This document shows positions 22,961 through 35,265 of a DNA stretch of 64,000 nucleotides, one piece after another. The translations under genes were made by a program, and so were the position numbers. The notes under the pieces were generated by a model, which was given only the letters and a program-made list of their open reading frames with translations, made no database searches and was not told the DNA's origin. Position 1 is the first letter of the stretch. Every line of letters begins with the position of its first letter. Source of the DNA: Saccharum officinarum (lineage: Eukaryota > Streptophyta > Magnoliopsida > Poales > Poaceae); the NCBI GenBank assembly GCA_020631735.1, contig CM036215.1:9140346-9204345 (forward strand), written 5' to 3'.

Positions 22961-24717
22961 CAATCCTCGGTATGAATAGATGAGTTCCTTTTAAGGAGAA
23001 TTTGACAGAAGAGTCTGGAAGGGGAGCCTATCAGCAATCCTTTTCTTTGTGATTGCACTCTCAATACGTGTATGGTTTTCAGACATATCCCTTGTTTTCC
23101 GAGCTGCAGAAGATAGTGGTGTCAGGTTCTCTTTGTCTGAGCAGAATGCTTCCTGATCTTGATCTAAGTCGACTGAGAGGTCCTTGGGAAAACACTTCCT
23201 TGATTTCATGCCTCCTGAAGATATAGGGGTCAAATTCTCCTTATCTGAATAGAAAACATCAAAATCTACTGTGTGGAATTTTTCAGACTTTGATGACAAT
23301 TCACTGCATTGCTTCTTATTTGAACTATTCTCTGTTGACACTGAATTATCCACCCTCGACCCAAGAACTTTTTTCTTATTTGAAGCATTTGCTGCTGATA
23401 ATGAATTATCCATCCTTGTACCAAGAACTCTCCTAACATTGGTCTTCACCTTAGAGGCTGGAGTCCCATTTTCCTTGTCTGAGAACAGACTTTCCTGCCT
23501 CACAGGGGACATAGCCTCAGACTTTCCCAGAGCCGGCACTTTGTTTTCCATATCCAGAAGGGTGTCATCTTTGAATTCCAGATGTGAAATGGGCATTAAT
23601 GGGTTAAGATTCTCAGAGACAGGTTCATTTGATTTCATCTGATCTCCAGTGTTCAGCATGGAGTTCTCATTTTCAGAAAAGTCATCATGATCTAAATTGA
23701 GAGGGAAATGGATTCCATCAACTGTTGGGAGATGGTAGGCTGCAGACATCTATGGTTCCTCTCCATTATTATGTTACCTGATACATTGGGGGTGATTTCA
23801 TCCTTGTCCAGTGGGCAGATCTCTTCATCTTGTTCAATTCCTTCAGTGTCCAAAATGTCAAATAGATTCCCACAAATGGTTCCTTCAAGTAGACCAGCAA
23901 TCTTATTTGGGTCCATATTCTTGTTTTCTGAGAGAGCTCCCTCCAAGTTAAGATGGTTGAAACCATCGTCCTTCATTACAAGATTTTCTGAAACAAGCTC
24001 AGAGTCTGTATGAACAGTAGCACCATTCCGCTGTGGAATTTCTTTGTCAGTGAATGCATCATCTTTGAAATGAAAAGGGAGAGCAGAATCTAACAAGCCT
24101 AATTTCTTCTGCAGCTTTGCATCAACTGGATCTTGTGGGATATAATTCTCAGGTTTTCTCTCTTTCATATTTCCCTCCATGATCATGCTGGCTGGGGGAT
24201 TCATGTCAATCTTATCTTCAGCAATCAACTCTTCCTTTTCTTCAGCTCTTTCAACTTCAGAAATACCAAATAAAGCTATACAGGCAGTGCATTCTGTCCC
24301 ACAGCTCTGAGAACATACAAGAATCTCATTTTGGTCTCCCTTCTGAAAGCTATGGCTCAGAGTGCTGCTTCCATCCCTGCTCCTGCTTGTGTCAACACGA
24401 AGTGATTTGACTGACTTCAACTTGGACCTCTTGGACACTTTATCTGATGAGGCATCCTGCTTGTCTGACTGGATTGATTTTCCAGCATTTGTCAGTGTGC
24501 CTGGCATTTCCTGTATGATTAATGAACCAAAAGATTCTGAAATTTGATTCTTCGCAACCAACTTTTCCTCTATCACTCCGTCTATGTTCTCATGAAATTG
24601 GGAAAGTGAAGGCTCTTCCGCAAAAAAGGGATGAACAAAGTCAGACAATGGAGACACGGAGGGGGCCACTTTGGCTGGAAATGTAATGTCTTCTGATACA
24701 ATTTGTTCACTTGTACC
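22961..24717 (-). pseudogene. PS1: PS1 exon 4 (linker and start of PIN domain)
   Basis: Starts after ATCCAG| and ends at a donor (GGATTG|GTAAG). The linker is acidic and Ser-rich, with SDKENGTPASK, SDKENLTPISS and SDKENLTPLSS repeats. Two breaks are visible. Near 23750-23760 the reading frame shifts by one, so the first frame ends at 23692. Near 22991 the frame hits TAA directly after LLSNSP, while the next frame continues as LKGTHLFIPRI, so the sequence normally between them, expected to include the first PIN aspartate, appears deleted. Confidence 0.8.
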
Positions 24718-25985
24718 CTGGATATTAGATCAGACAGTTAGCAATCATTTCCAGAAAACGGATCCAAAATTAAAAATCTCTTTGATAAAAAAGGAAGAAA
24801 ACAACAGAACAATAAACATTTGACGACATGAAAGGAACAGTAACACCCAAAGATGTTGAAAACCAAAGAACTGACATACATGTTTACAAGTAGATTTCGA
24901 TAATGGATATATATTGTCAGCTCATCACATAGTTTGCGCTGAAGCAATCAATAGTTGACTTGGTTTACTCTAACTTAAGGTCACAAAATTTGGTTTATAT
25001 AATGCATAGCCCATTTAAGTGTTGATATGTTTTGACTCCAACATGCAAAATAAATGCAAGAAGTGTTTAACTTCTGAAATACAACATTCAGAGAAGCAGA
25101 CAAGCGAATTTATATGTGCACAAACGGTTTCTTGACACAAGCTGAAAATTACGCACAGCTACCATTAAAAAAACCATTTGTTAAGCTAGAAAAAAAAACT
25201 CAGGGGTAAACCCCCCCAGGCTTTTTAAAAAAACATCATTTGTCAAACTAAGCAAACATACAATTGGAATGTCATCTCAGAGAAATTTAACTTATCACGA
25301 TAGAATCAGGAGCATAGAAAATAATATGTACCAGATAGAGGTTCACAATTATTCTATGGCTCTATGCACATGCACAATGTATTTGGACTGGCATGAAGTG
25401 CCCAAATAATAACAAATCTACAGCAGCACAGCATGCCAACTTTCATTTAGGCAACAGAATTATTTTCAATCAAATTTAGCACTAGGCAGCCATGGGAAAA
25501 AGTTGATACTATTTATAGGAATTAGGCAACTGGGTACCGTCAAATGGGAGCACCAATGCAGTAAACAACTAAGAATAGAATGTTGATTGAACAGTGACAG
25601 TTAACAGAACAAATCTAGTTCAAGTGGCATGTAGGAAATCCTGTAGCTCAGAGTGGATGTAAAAATAAGATGCTATATATTCATAGAACATGCATACAAG
25701 GATTTACTATAGTGGAGGAACTAGTCAATACATCAAATATTGGAAACAATTGAGGCAATCCACATTGCTGCATTTGAATTTGCAACCTAGAAGGTCCATT
25801 ACTTAGCTGCAAAGAAGATCATACATAACCATAGTAATACCAAAAAAATAAGAAATACATCAGTTGCCACTTTGCAGTTTCAGGCTATCAAATCAATAAA
25901 CATGGATTGCAGCTCTAAAGATACCGATAAGCATTTCATACAATGTTTTCCGGTATTCAGTAATACTCATTTGCTGTGAACAAAC

Positions 25986-26036
25986 CTGATGGGTCTCCAT
26001 GTCCACTGAATCAGGCACTAACTGGATGCTTGGTTC
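25986..26036 (-). pseudogene. PS1: PS1 exon 3
   Basis: 51 nt, 17 codons in phase 0 (EPSIQLVPDSVDMETHQ), with acceptor GCGCAG| and donor CATCAG|GTTTG. Confidence 0.7.
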
Positions 26037-26144
26037 CTGCGCATTTCATCAAACTATTAGACCACAAGGAATCAACAGCGAGCGCCAAAACAACAAAGCA
26101 ACTTATTCTAGGAGCATATAAAGCGAGAATTAGGTAGTTGCAAC

Positions 26145-26344
26145 CTTAACATGGGGCTCCTCTTTGTCCTCCTCAGGGAGCGATGGCATATACAGCGGGT
26201 CGTCCATCTCAAATGCCTCACGCAGCGATAACCAGAGCAGCCTATACTCCCTCTTAGAGGCCCCGAGGCGTAGCGTGTCACCGGCGGCCAGATCCACGGG
26301 CGTGTTGGGTGGGATTCGTCGCCCCGACACCCATGTCCCGTGCA
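26145..26344 (-). pseudogene. PS1: PS1 exon 2 (end of FHA domain)
   Basis: 200 nt between an acceptor (GATGCAG|) and a donor (TTAAG|GTTGC). It continues the FHA domain with VHGTWVSGRRIPP and GDTLRLGASKREYRL. Phase agrees with exon 1, leaving phase 0. No lesion was seen. Confidence 0.85.
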
Positions 26345-26378
26345 CTGCATCAAATGCAGACCCCAACAATGGGGAAAC

Positions 26379-26448
26379 GTCGAGTTAGCTTTCACATCGT
26401 TTCAATCGAAAATGTCGAGTTAGCTTTCACATCGTTTCAATCGAAAAT
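26379..26448. repeat. Perfect 35 bp tandem duplication in PS1 intron 1
   Basis: The unit at 26379-26413 (starting GTCGAGTTAGCTTTCACATC) is repeated exactly at 26414-26448, close to the exon 2 acceptor. Confidence 0.9.
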
Positions 26449-26758
26449 TGGAAGACTGCGACACTGGAATTCTGTAGAAAATTTCGATGGGGACAAAAAA
26501 TCTGCTCCCAAATCCGCACTGGATGGCACTGTTGATCCCATCCCGTGATGATCCAAGTGGAATAAGGTATTAAATCCCTAGTAAAAATCCCCAAATACCA
26601 AACGCAACAGTTGAACGAGCACAAATCAATTGAAATCAACACTAACAGATTAGCTAGGTTCGCGGAATCGGATTAATCGTGCCAGCGCCGCGATGACGAG
26701 CTCAACTCGCGGATGCAGAGGAAGGGGGGAAAAGGAAACAGAGCGTTCGGCGTCTCAC

Positions 26759-27059
26759 CAGAGCAGAGGTCGGTGACGGTGATGAGGCTCTGTTGACGAC
26801 GACAACGCAGCTCGAGGTGGAATCGGCTGACGCTGGGGTGGTCGACGAGCACGTGGCAGTCGGGGTGCCGCCCCACCATCACCGGCGGGTCCTCCTCCTC
26901 TCCCTCCACCCCTCGCCCGCCAGCAGCCCCGCGCGTCGTCGCCAAATCCGGCGGGGGCGCGTTGAGGAAGATGTGCTTGAGCACGACGCCGCCCTTGGTC
27001 ACCGCGAACGCCGCGATCGGGGCGTCGTCCCCGTCCGCCGCCGCCTTGCCGTTGGGAAT
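26759..27059 (-). pseudogene. PS1: PS1 exon 1 (start of FHA domain)
   Basis: 301 nt ending at a donor (CTCTG|GTGAGA). It encodes FAVTKGGVVLKHIF near residue 15 and the FHA core with GRHPDC and HPSVSRFHLELRC. The frame has no ATG upstream of the FHA core; codon 27057-27059 reads ATT in the context GACCATTCCC, where ACCATG would be a good plant start. Length (100 codons plus 1 nt) fits a start at that codon. Confidence 0.8.
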
Positions 27060-27419
27060 GGTCTCTGTTCTCGATCTATGTGCGCGTGGATCGGGCTGCG
27101 GGCAGAGGATCTCTGCGAGTTTGTGAGGCCTTGGAGGGAGGAGAGGGGATGTGTAGGGGATGAGCGCCGGCGGGGGAGACGTTGGAGGAGCCGGGCGGCG
27201 GATTTGGATTTTGGAATGGAACCTTCGGTTCGGGTCGCAACGGTCAGAAATTGAACCGGCGTCTGCCGCGTGAGCGTGACTGCGCAAGCGTCTCTCTCAA
27301 GTGGGCCGAGAAATAGGAAGGGCCTAATCGGCGTGGGTAGTAAATGTTGGGCCTCGCGTTGTGGCGAGAAAGGACTGGGCTGGGCTGGATTTCATGACAA
27401 CTGACCTTCATTCAAACAA
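27060..27419. other. PS1 leader and promoter side
   Basis: The minus frame of exon 1 stays open upstream to about 27287 without an ATG. No TATA box was identified with confidence. Confidence 0.4.
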
Positions 27420-27720
27420 GGAAAAAGTCAACGTTACCTCTTCAACTTTTGCGAAAGTCAACTTTTCTTCATAAACTCTAAAATCAGACAAATCACCTCC
27501 CTAAACTTTAAAAACTGTTTATTTTACCTACCTAGCCCGGTTAATAAGTGGTTTTGAAGGTGATTTTGTCTTTTTCCTTTTTATTTATTTTGGTTGCATT
27601 TTTTTTGAAAAACCATAGTAAATTAGAGAAAAATCATAAAATAGAAAATACAATTTGGTTGAACTCCACGTGACTAGATATACATAGTGAATATATAATA
27701 TGGTATGCTTTAGTATAATT
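27420..27720 (-). repeat. Dispersed repeat, copy 2 (inverse of 2533-2825)
   Basis: See copy 1 for the shared blocks. The match may extend toward 27900 in AT-rich sequence, but copy 1 is cut there. Confidence 0.55.
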
Positions 27721-28252
27721 TTTTTTATTGTAGCTTTAGATGTACGCTTTCCTATAAGTAATTAGAACAATTTATAGCTACAGTTTTTTTGGTCCAATTG
27801 TCATAAAATTTTTATAGTGAGCTAATTATTATATGCTTGAACTATAATAAAAAAATCACACTTATTGAATCATGTGTAATTTAGTTATAGATTTATTTAG
27901 ATTTAACAAGCATAAACCTAAATCAATTTGGTGTATTGTGCCGAGGGGGAGCCTGCGAGGGGGCTGCCAGCCGAGGGACGAAGGGGAGGCCAATGCCATG
28001 CCGCCGCCTCCAGAGATGCGGGATGCGGAGCAATATGATGTGCTGATGTGAAGCGGTGGGATGGGGGTGCGATGCGCGTTGGGAGCAACAGCCAGTTTCT
28101 TTCCACTTCTTTTTTTACTTTGGTGGGCCCATAGTCTCTGCTTTCTATTGGGCTTTGGGCTAGATTTGCAATATGTATACTATACATGTGATACCATTAT
28201 ACCTATACATATATGTATTTGCGTTTGTTTCCAGATTTTCGGGTGTTTGGTG
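27721..28252. other. Intergenic, no gene seen
   Basis: AT-rich sequence followed by a short GC-rich block (27935-28090). No recognised ORF. Confidence 0.4.
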
Positions 28253-30312
28253 TGAAAGGTCCAAAATGGCCAGAGGGGGGTGAATAGCCTAAATTAAAAA
28301 CTCTACAAACCACTAGAGTAAGGATTAGTAACACAAAAGGCGATAAATACGGTTTGCTCTAGCTCTAAGTCTTAAGCAAGCCTCATAGTTGCAATTCTAG
28401 TTATCTAATGTCTCTATGGCACACACAAGCTGGGTTGCTACAACTACTACTACCTAGAGTGCTAGCAATAAGAACAAACACAATTAAACAAGCTAAAAAC
28501 ACAAAGTAAAGTTACGGTAAGTAAACGATGGGAAGATGATTTTATACCGATGTGTAGAGGCAAGTGAACCATTGAAGAATACCAAAGGGAAGCCAATCAC
28601 CGGGAGACAATCAATCACAATATCAAGAGACACACCAAGATTTTCTCCCGAGGTTCACGTGCTTGCCGACATGCTAGCCCCCGTTGTGTCGATCAACACT
28701 ACGTGGTTCGGTGGCTAAATGGGAATCCACACCCAAGCTCTCCAAGAGCGCCGTAAGAACCTACCGCTAGTGAGGTAACTCAATAACAAGCGCAATATAT
28801 TAGAGCTACCTTTATGGCTTTTCGTCGGGAAAGGTGCAAAGCCCCTCACAAGTCGCTGGAGCCGACCACGAATAACCTCCAACTCATGCCGGACCTTCTC
28901 CGCTGCTCCAAGGCGTCTAGGTGGTGGCAACCACCAAAAGAAACAAGAATCCCGCAGCAAATGAACACCCAAGTGCCAACTAGATGCAAACTCACAAACA
29001 AACACACTTGCGATCACACAATCTCACTTTAATTAGGCAATCAAGTAAGGGAGATGAGTGGAAGGGGATGTGCTCAGCTCAAGAGAATGTTAGAGAGTCA
29101 AAATGTCCTATGGGAGCCGACCAACAAATATTTATAGGAGCCCCCAAAAGAATAGAGCCGTTGGCTCATGAAACAGCCACACTCGGGGTGACCGGACGCG
29201 CTGGTCCGGCCTGACCGGACGCACCACAGCGTCCGGTCGCTCCACCGCGACCTTCCCGATGAACGCCACGTGTCTCGCTTTAAATCTCATTCATTTGATT
29301 GTAACAGTCACTTAAACGTACTCGCTTACGCACTAGAGTGACCGGACGCGCCAATCAAAATTAATCAAACACGCCTAGGCGTCTGGTCGCCACTGATTCG
29401 TGTTGCTGACCATGCGACCGGACGCGCCGCTTGAACTGACTAGATGCCATAGTGCCAGCGTCCAGTCAATTCCAGTAAGCACCCACACACAACTGGACGT
29501 GTCCGGTCGATCGTGACCGGACGCGCCACCGCGTTCGATCGACCCTTCACGTTCGCTGTCTCTCTGGCATCTGACTGGACGCGCTGATCCCGTGAGTGGC
29601 CGGACGCACCGGTGGAAAATATCAATCCACGCGCCAGACTGTTGCTGTCATAGACCGAACGTGTTCGGTCATGCCGAGATCGCGTCCGGTCACCCCAGTG
29701 ACCTCCGTTCGCCTCCGTTTCTATCCACGATGACTTAGAGAAAATCTCCGCCTCCAGCATAGTGGAAAATAGACGTTTCACTTCTACAAAAAAGCGTCGA
29801 ATCCCGCCGAGCAAGCTCGGCGGGAGGGAGAGAGGGCCCCAAACCTATCTCTACCGCTCAAACTCCACCACCTTCGTAAATGTGCTAACATTACCAAGTG
29901 TACATCACCATATGCATGTGTGTTAGCATTTTCACAATCATTTTCGAGGAGTTAAGTTAGCTCACCACTAAATCTAAATGCATATACAAATGAATGCTCA
30001 TCTAGTGACACTAAAGTGATCAATAGCCCCAGAAATTCTCCTCTTTATAGTATGGCTATCGATCCTACGTGTGATCACACCCACTATGGTGTCTTGATCA
30101 CCAAAAGCAAATCCTATCTATACCTTTGCCTTGAGCTCCAAAGGATTGCACTCCATCTCTTCTTCTCCAAGTATGGCACCAAGTCATCATGATCAACATG
30201 CATTTTACCATCATTTAAGAGTGTACCAAGCACCTTTTGCTATAAACACTCAAGCACATATGATTAGCACTTAGGTTTCATCAATTAGCCAAAACTAAAC
30301 CAGTGACTTTCA
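28253..30312 (-). mobile_element. LTR-like element (solo LTR or non-autonomous)
   Basis: The ends are TGAAAGG at 28253 and ACTTTCA at 30312 (TG...CA with a short inverted repeat). Flanking pentamers are TGGTG and CGGTG, a four-of-five TSD match. The minus-strand 3' end CTATTCACCCCCCTCTGGCC...GGACCTTTCA resembles the end of the element at 34715. The interior (about 29180-29700) holds many copies of GACCGGACGC and its variants. No gag or pol is present. Confidence 0.5.
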
Positions 30313-30965
30313 CGGTGGAATACAGGGGAATACCCCTAGCGTCACCACTTATGTGTGGACATATCACGCCCTCTAGAGGGAGGAAATGTCGAGCCTACAG
30401 CTTGCAGCTGCCTAGGAATAGGCTACATGATGGGATTTAGCCGGGCTAGGACTCAAGCACCGGCTCTTTCCTGATCTCTCCTTTTCTCTCTGCCAAATCA
30501 TGCTACTTTTCTGATGTGGACTCCATTTAGCCGGCTGAGTAAGCCTTGTTATACTTGCTCTAATTGATGGTAAAATCGATGACATATATGGGCATGGGAA
30601 TATACTTGCCGCCGAAGATAAATTTTATTGTCCCTTGTGGACGAATGTTGGATCAAACAATTCAGAATACAGAGGTGAAACTTAATCTTATCCTATGAAG
30701 TTGTACTCGTACATCAGAATTCTCAAAAGTTATACTCCTACCATGTGCAAAAGAAGAACTTCTCTGCATCCAAATGGACCCTGTAGGCTACAACGGTAGT
30801 TGAAGGGTTGAAGAAAAGAAAATGGCTAGGCAACTGTCATGTGTGGCACGAAATTAATTATTGAACTGCGACACCGTAACTAATCCTTGGATTGTTCAGA
30901 TGGAGATAATATAGGCTTCCTGCTTAAGTTGTTCACACGTTACCACAACCATTATGGTGATTGCT
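30313..30965. other. Intergenic, no gene seen
   Basis: Mixed composition between the LTR-like element and a MITE; no recognised ORF or repeat. Confidence 0.4.
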
Positions 30966-31189
30966 GGCTTTGTTTGGTACCAACGTGGTAATGGTACTAC
31001 GGGACACCGGCAACAGCGTAATACAATATAGCAATAAAGGTATAGAAGACTCGCGGTATCAGAGGAGAGTAGAGTGTTACTTATCTGATTATGGAGTACG
31101 GACCCAATCGAACCAAGCACATGTATCGACATCTAATCCAGTAAGTATTCCGATTCTGATTACATTACATTTCACCGAACCAAACGCTT
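30966..31189. mobile_element. MITE-like element
   Basis: Left end GGCTTTGTTTGGTACC and right end GAACCAAACGCTTCG form an imperfect inverted repeat around about 220 bp without an ORF. TSD not resolved. Confidence 0.4.
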
Positions 31190-32221
31190 CGAGATGTCTC
31201 AGTTCACCGGTTATTGAAACAAAGACGAGGCACATAGGTACGGTAATCGCAAGTTGGCGACATTGTGGCGGACATCTTTTACGTACAGGCTGGACCATAT
31301 CTCTATATATTCATTGGACTCGATGGGATCTTCGAACCATCTAGCTAGCCAGCAGCAACAAGTAATAGTAGGAAGTAGCATGTAGGGTGCACAAGAGTGA
31401 AGACCCTATTTGGAGATGGTAAGACGAGCCTCTCATAGGAATAAACTAGCAGTAGCCCGTCTGGAGGAAAGAGACATGCCGATGCATGTGACCCCCATCA
31501 TCAAAGGTGGGGAAGTATCACTTTCTTGGGATAGAGAGATGCCCGAGATCCCCATCATCAGTCCAAATGGATCAGAAAATTCTGATGCAGTTCTTCTTGC
31601 TGAGGAGAAGGTGTGCAAGAATAAAGCAGAAGAGTTTGAGATTGATTTCAGCAAGATGGAAATGAAGATCCATAGGTATCCTGCAAGCCTACAAGCCGGT
31701 CTCGGCAAACGGTACCTTGTGCCGATGGCCGTGGCCATCGGCCCTTACCACCACCGCTTAAATAAGCTCCAGGAGATGGAGAAGGTGAAGCACGTGGCTG
31801 CACACCACTTCATCAGGGGCTCTGGCTATTCATTCGGAGAGGTGTATAAAGTGGTTCTCTCAATCGCGGTGATGCCCGTAACCTCTACACCGAACATGTT
31901 GCTGATGCAGGCAAGGATGCTGCTGTCTTTGCGTGGATGATGTTCCTTGATGGTTGCTTTTTGCTGCAGTATATGCTTATGTGTACCAGTACCACCGGTG
32001 ATGACGATGAGCTTCGATCGTTGATGTGTTGTTTTGACTCCAACCATGCAAGCATCAGCAATGACATAATGCTGCTGGAGAACCAGCTCCCATGGCTTGT
32101 GCTCCAAACTCTCAGAAGGTTCAGGACCGTGCCGGTGGAGGAGTTCATCGCTAAGATGGGGCGCACACTCCAAATCCGAGGTAACAAAAACAGAAAACCA
32201 TTTGTATTAGATGGTAGCTAC

Positions 32222-34337
32222 TGCGAACACATGGTTGACAAGTACCTATGTGATTTAGTTTTGTGATGAGCGATTGTCAACAAACCAGCATTTTGGTTCT
32301 TGCTCTTTGAACTAATCTGACACACGAGGTGTGTCGCGCAACATGTCTTTTGGCTTGTGGTGCGCAGGTGTGAAGCTCGGAGGCGGTGGTCGACGATGAG
32401 GTGAAAGTCAAGTAGGACGTGCCGTGCTGATGGACCGGGAGCGGTGAAGGGTGGACTTGAGGCTTGGACCGAGGGATCGGATCGTCGGGTGACCAGCTGC
32501 GGTGGCTGACACTTCGGGTCATCGACAAGTGCGAGAGTACATGAGTGATGAAGATGGCGTCGGCCAAGTCAAGAATGAAGACGATGGCGTCGTAGCACTT
32601 GGCGAAAGCCGGACACGCATCTACATGTCAAGAAGGAAGACAAAGGCGTCAAGTTTGGCGGAGGTCAGACACGCGTCGGCATTAGGGGTTTGGTGGTTTC
32701 GTCCTCAAAACCATCGCAGGGGTTTTGGTGGTTTCGTCCTCAAAACCATCGGTGGACGATTTTCCGGGTTTAGGCTTTAAAACCTGGGCGGAGGTTCCAA
32801 TAGGGAACGAACGATACGTGGCGGCATCGAAGAGTTCACGTCGAGGCGAAGCTACCGGTGAGAAGACACGGTGGCCATCAGATCCACGAAGAAAAATCTG
32901 GACTCTGATTGGATAGCTATCCTTAGAGGGTCACTCTTATTTGCGTGGTGTGAGAGGAGGCTAGGATTAGAGAGAGGAGTGACTCTTGTTTTTGAGCTTT
33001 TTGCCATCTATAGCTTTGATGAAGTGGCTTGTAACCGGACCTCGTGAAGTAATCCAAGAATTAATTTCGTGGTCCACTTTTTTTTTTGATTAAACGTACC
33101 TGCATTACTGGATAAGGAAAACATACGATACAGATACGCTACAGGAGGATACATGAGCAGCTGTCCCGACCATCTTACACAAAGGTCCCTTAAAATTACA
33201 AATTACATTAAGGTCCAAGGACCCGGTGCTTCCCGAAAGCTCCAGGCGTCTCCTCCGCCGACCGCCACCACGAATCCATCGCCAGCCGCCAACGACGAAG
33301 AAGAATCCCTGGCCATGCTATGAATCATTCTCTGGTGCTTGTGCTTCTCTGAGTAAGTCGGACTCCAGGGGCAGCAGGATCGCTCAGCGCAGAAGCTGCA
33401 GTGCTTGCAATTTTCAATTGCAGATCGACAGTTTCAGGCAGCACCTATCCAGCGCCATGAGCAAAGCATGAACGTGCTTGATTTTGATTGGGTCAAAAGC
33501 ATTAGCTTTCTGTTACCGTGAAATACTACTTGCTATTTTGTTTCCCTCCCATCAGGAGTTCAAGCTGCTCGTTCTTTAGATTACTGCTTGCCGTGCACAG
33601 CTCGTGAGGCCTGGTAATTTTAGTTCTTGCAGGTTCTGCTTTCCATGATCAAGCACATCAGCATTGTGCGTGCTTGCAACTAGCAGTGCTTGCTTCCGGC
33701 CGTGCGTGGCTCTTTCTGGTTCCTGTGTGTGCTTCCATTCAGCAGCTCGTTCTCATTAGCAAGCAAGTGCAAAAGCTCTTTCTCTCTTTGATTGGTTCTG
33801 TAGCTTTGTCTTGCATCCGTGAATTGCTCAAGCAATCATTGGCTTATCATTAGAGCTTTCATTCAATTCAAGTGCTACTCACGGTTTGCAAAGTTTGCAC
33901 TAGTGCTTGCTTCTCGTTCATGTGCATCACCTGGCCGAGGAGGACACCAGTGCTGATTGTTTTTGCCTCTGTCCAGCAGCAAGTACCTGCTTGTTTCTTT
34001 GATCGAGATGCACAGCAGGTAGCAGCTTCTTGACTCGCCAAGTGCAGAGCACGAACGTGAATGGAAATCAAAGTTTTGAGATGTCACTTTCAAGCAATAG
34101 TGTGGATACTATTTAAATATACCAAACTAATCCTTGTTTGATTAGCTCATTTCCTATTGCTTGATCCAGTGCTCATCTTGGTTGTTTTTGTGAAGTAGCA
34201 GACAGCAGTGCGTGCAGCCCAGCCTGCGGTCCTCTACTGTCTCTGTTCTGGTGCTTGGCCAGTGAGAGCGGCCCCTCGCCGTTTCGTCTGCAGTTTATTC
34301 ATTTGAGCTCCGATTCGCGATTCGATTTTTGCGTAGG

Positions 34338-34431
<94 letters not shown>

Positions 34432-34715
34432 CACCAGTTGACTTGGGTATTTTAGTTTCGGGAACTCGCTTCTTCTCGATAAAAGTCGAGTATCCTATTT
34501 TTGGTTCCTCGGTTCGGTGTGAGCGCTTTGCAGTCCATCTGCTTTGTAGTGTCCCGCTGTGTTTTTAAGAAACATCCACCCACTATTTTAGGTTGTGGAC
34601 ATCACGGTGTTAGCTTTACGTGTTTGGCGGTGATTTTGGGACAGTGGCCAAATATTCCGAGAAAAATTTTACGGCTCCCATTCACCCCCCTCTAGTCGTC
34701 GTTTTCGGTCCTTCA
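32222..34715 (+). mobile_element. TG...CA element (solo LTR-like) inside the DUF247 gene
   Basis: Starts TGCGAACACATGG, ends CGGTCCTTCA, and is flanked by the exact 5 bp TSD GCTAC (32217-32221 and 34716-34720). Length is 2,494 bp with no gag/pol and no obvious internal LTR pair, so a solo LTR is the simplest reading. A poly-T-led segment from about 33077 looks like the reversed 3' end of a short LINE insertion, and a (TA)n tract lies inside. Confidence 0.85.
34342..34429. repeat. (TA)n microsatellite
   Basis: Perfect TA repeats within the element inserted in the DUF247 gene. Confidence 0.95.
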
Positions 34716-35064
34716 GCTACCCATCGCCACATCTCCTTAGCCTCCTCCGATTCCACAAAACGGAGAGGGTTGATAAACTGTTGGTGACCCCATCCCCATC
34801 TAATAGAGTCAGGTCAACTATGTCCAATCATATCAGTGCCAACGAACTTGCAGAAATCGGCATCAAGCTAACAGCCAGCAAAACAACCATGTTCACAGAC
34901 ATGGGCATCAAGAAACGACCATTCTTCGCTAAGATCTACCTGGCACCACTGTTGCTTGACCAAATAAGGTCGTCTTGGCTTGTCAACTTGGCAGCTCTGG
35001 AAGTATGTATGGCTACAGATACTCAAGAATCAGTCATTTGCTCCTACCTTGCCATGCTTGCAAT

Positions 35065-35265
35065 CAGGGGAGGATCTACACCCCGGGCTAGGGGGGCTGC
35101 AGCCTGGGGCGCGGCCCAAAACAGCTAAGAACACCTCTTCATTTCTAGCCCAAAATAGTTCAGAGTCTAGGTGTTTAGCCCCACCCAACACTGATCTATC
35201 ATAGGATTTCTAGCATTCTATTACTATTTAGCCCCTCTCTTGCATCGTTTTTGGATCTGCCACTG
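35065..35265. mobile_element. 201 bp hAT MITE in the DUF247 coding region
   Basis: Left end CAGGGGAGGATCTACACC, right end (minus strand) CAGTGGCAGATCC; exact 8 bp TSD CTTGCAAT at 35057-35064 and 35266-35273. The insertion plus TSD (209 bp) is not a multiple of three and brings in stop codons. Confidence 0.9.

Larger units (their letters stand above)
21571..27059 (-). pseudogene. PS1: FHA-PIN protein PS1 (PARALLEL SPINDLE 1), inactivated copy
   Basis: Six exons can be followed on the minus strand. Exons 1-2 encode an FHA domain (VGRHPDCHVLVDHPSVSRFH, then VHGTWVSGRRIPP), exon 4 a long acidic linker with repeated SDKEN motifs, and exons 4-6 a PIN-like domain (LKGTHLFIPRI, VIRELD, EDRVLDCAL, VVVLSNSVTLKIKAMAE). 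FHA plus C-terminal PINc defines PS1, which controls spindle orientation in male meiosis II; Arabidopsis and potato ps mutants make unreduced pollen. This copy carries ATT where the start codon is expected, a frameshift in exon 4, a missing segment at the front of the PIN domain, an in-frame TGA, two more frameshifts and an in-frame TAG. Splice sites and phases remain intact, so decay looks recent. Another functional copy is likely elsewhere in the genome. Confidence 0.85.

Noticed and set aside
23745..23780. A 28 nt GT...AG interval at the PS1 exon 4 frame break as a mini-intron
   Set aside because: Too short for a plant intron, and removing it does not lead into the downstream open frame.
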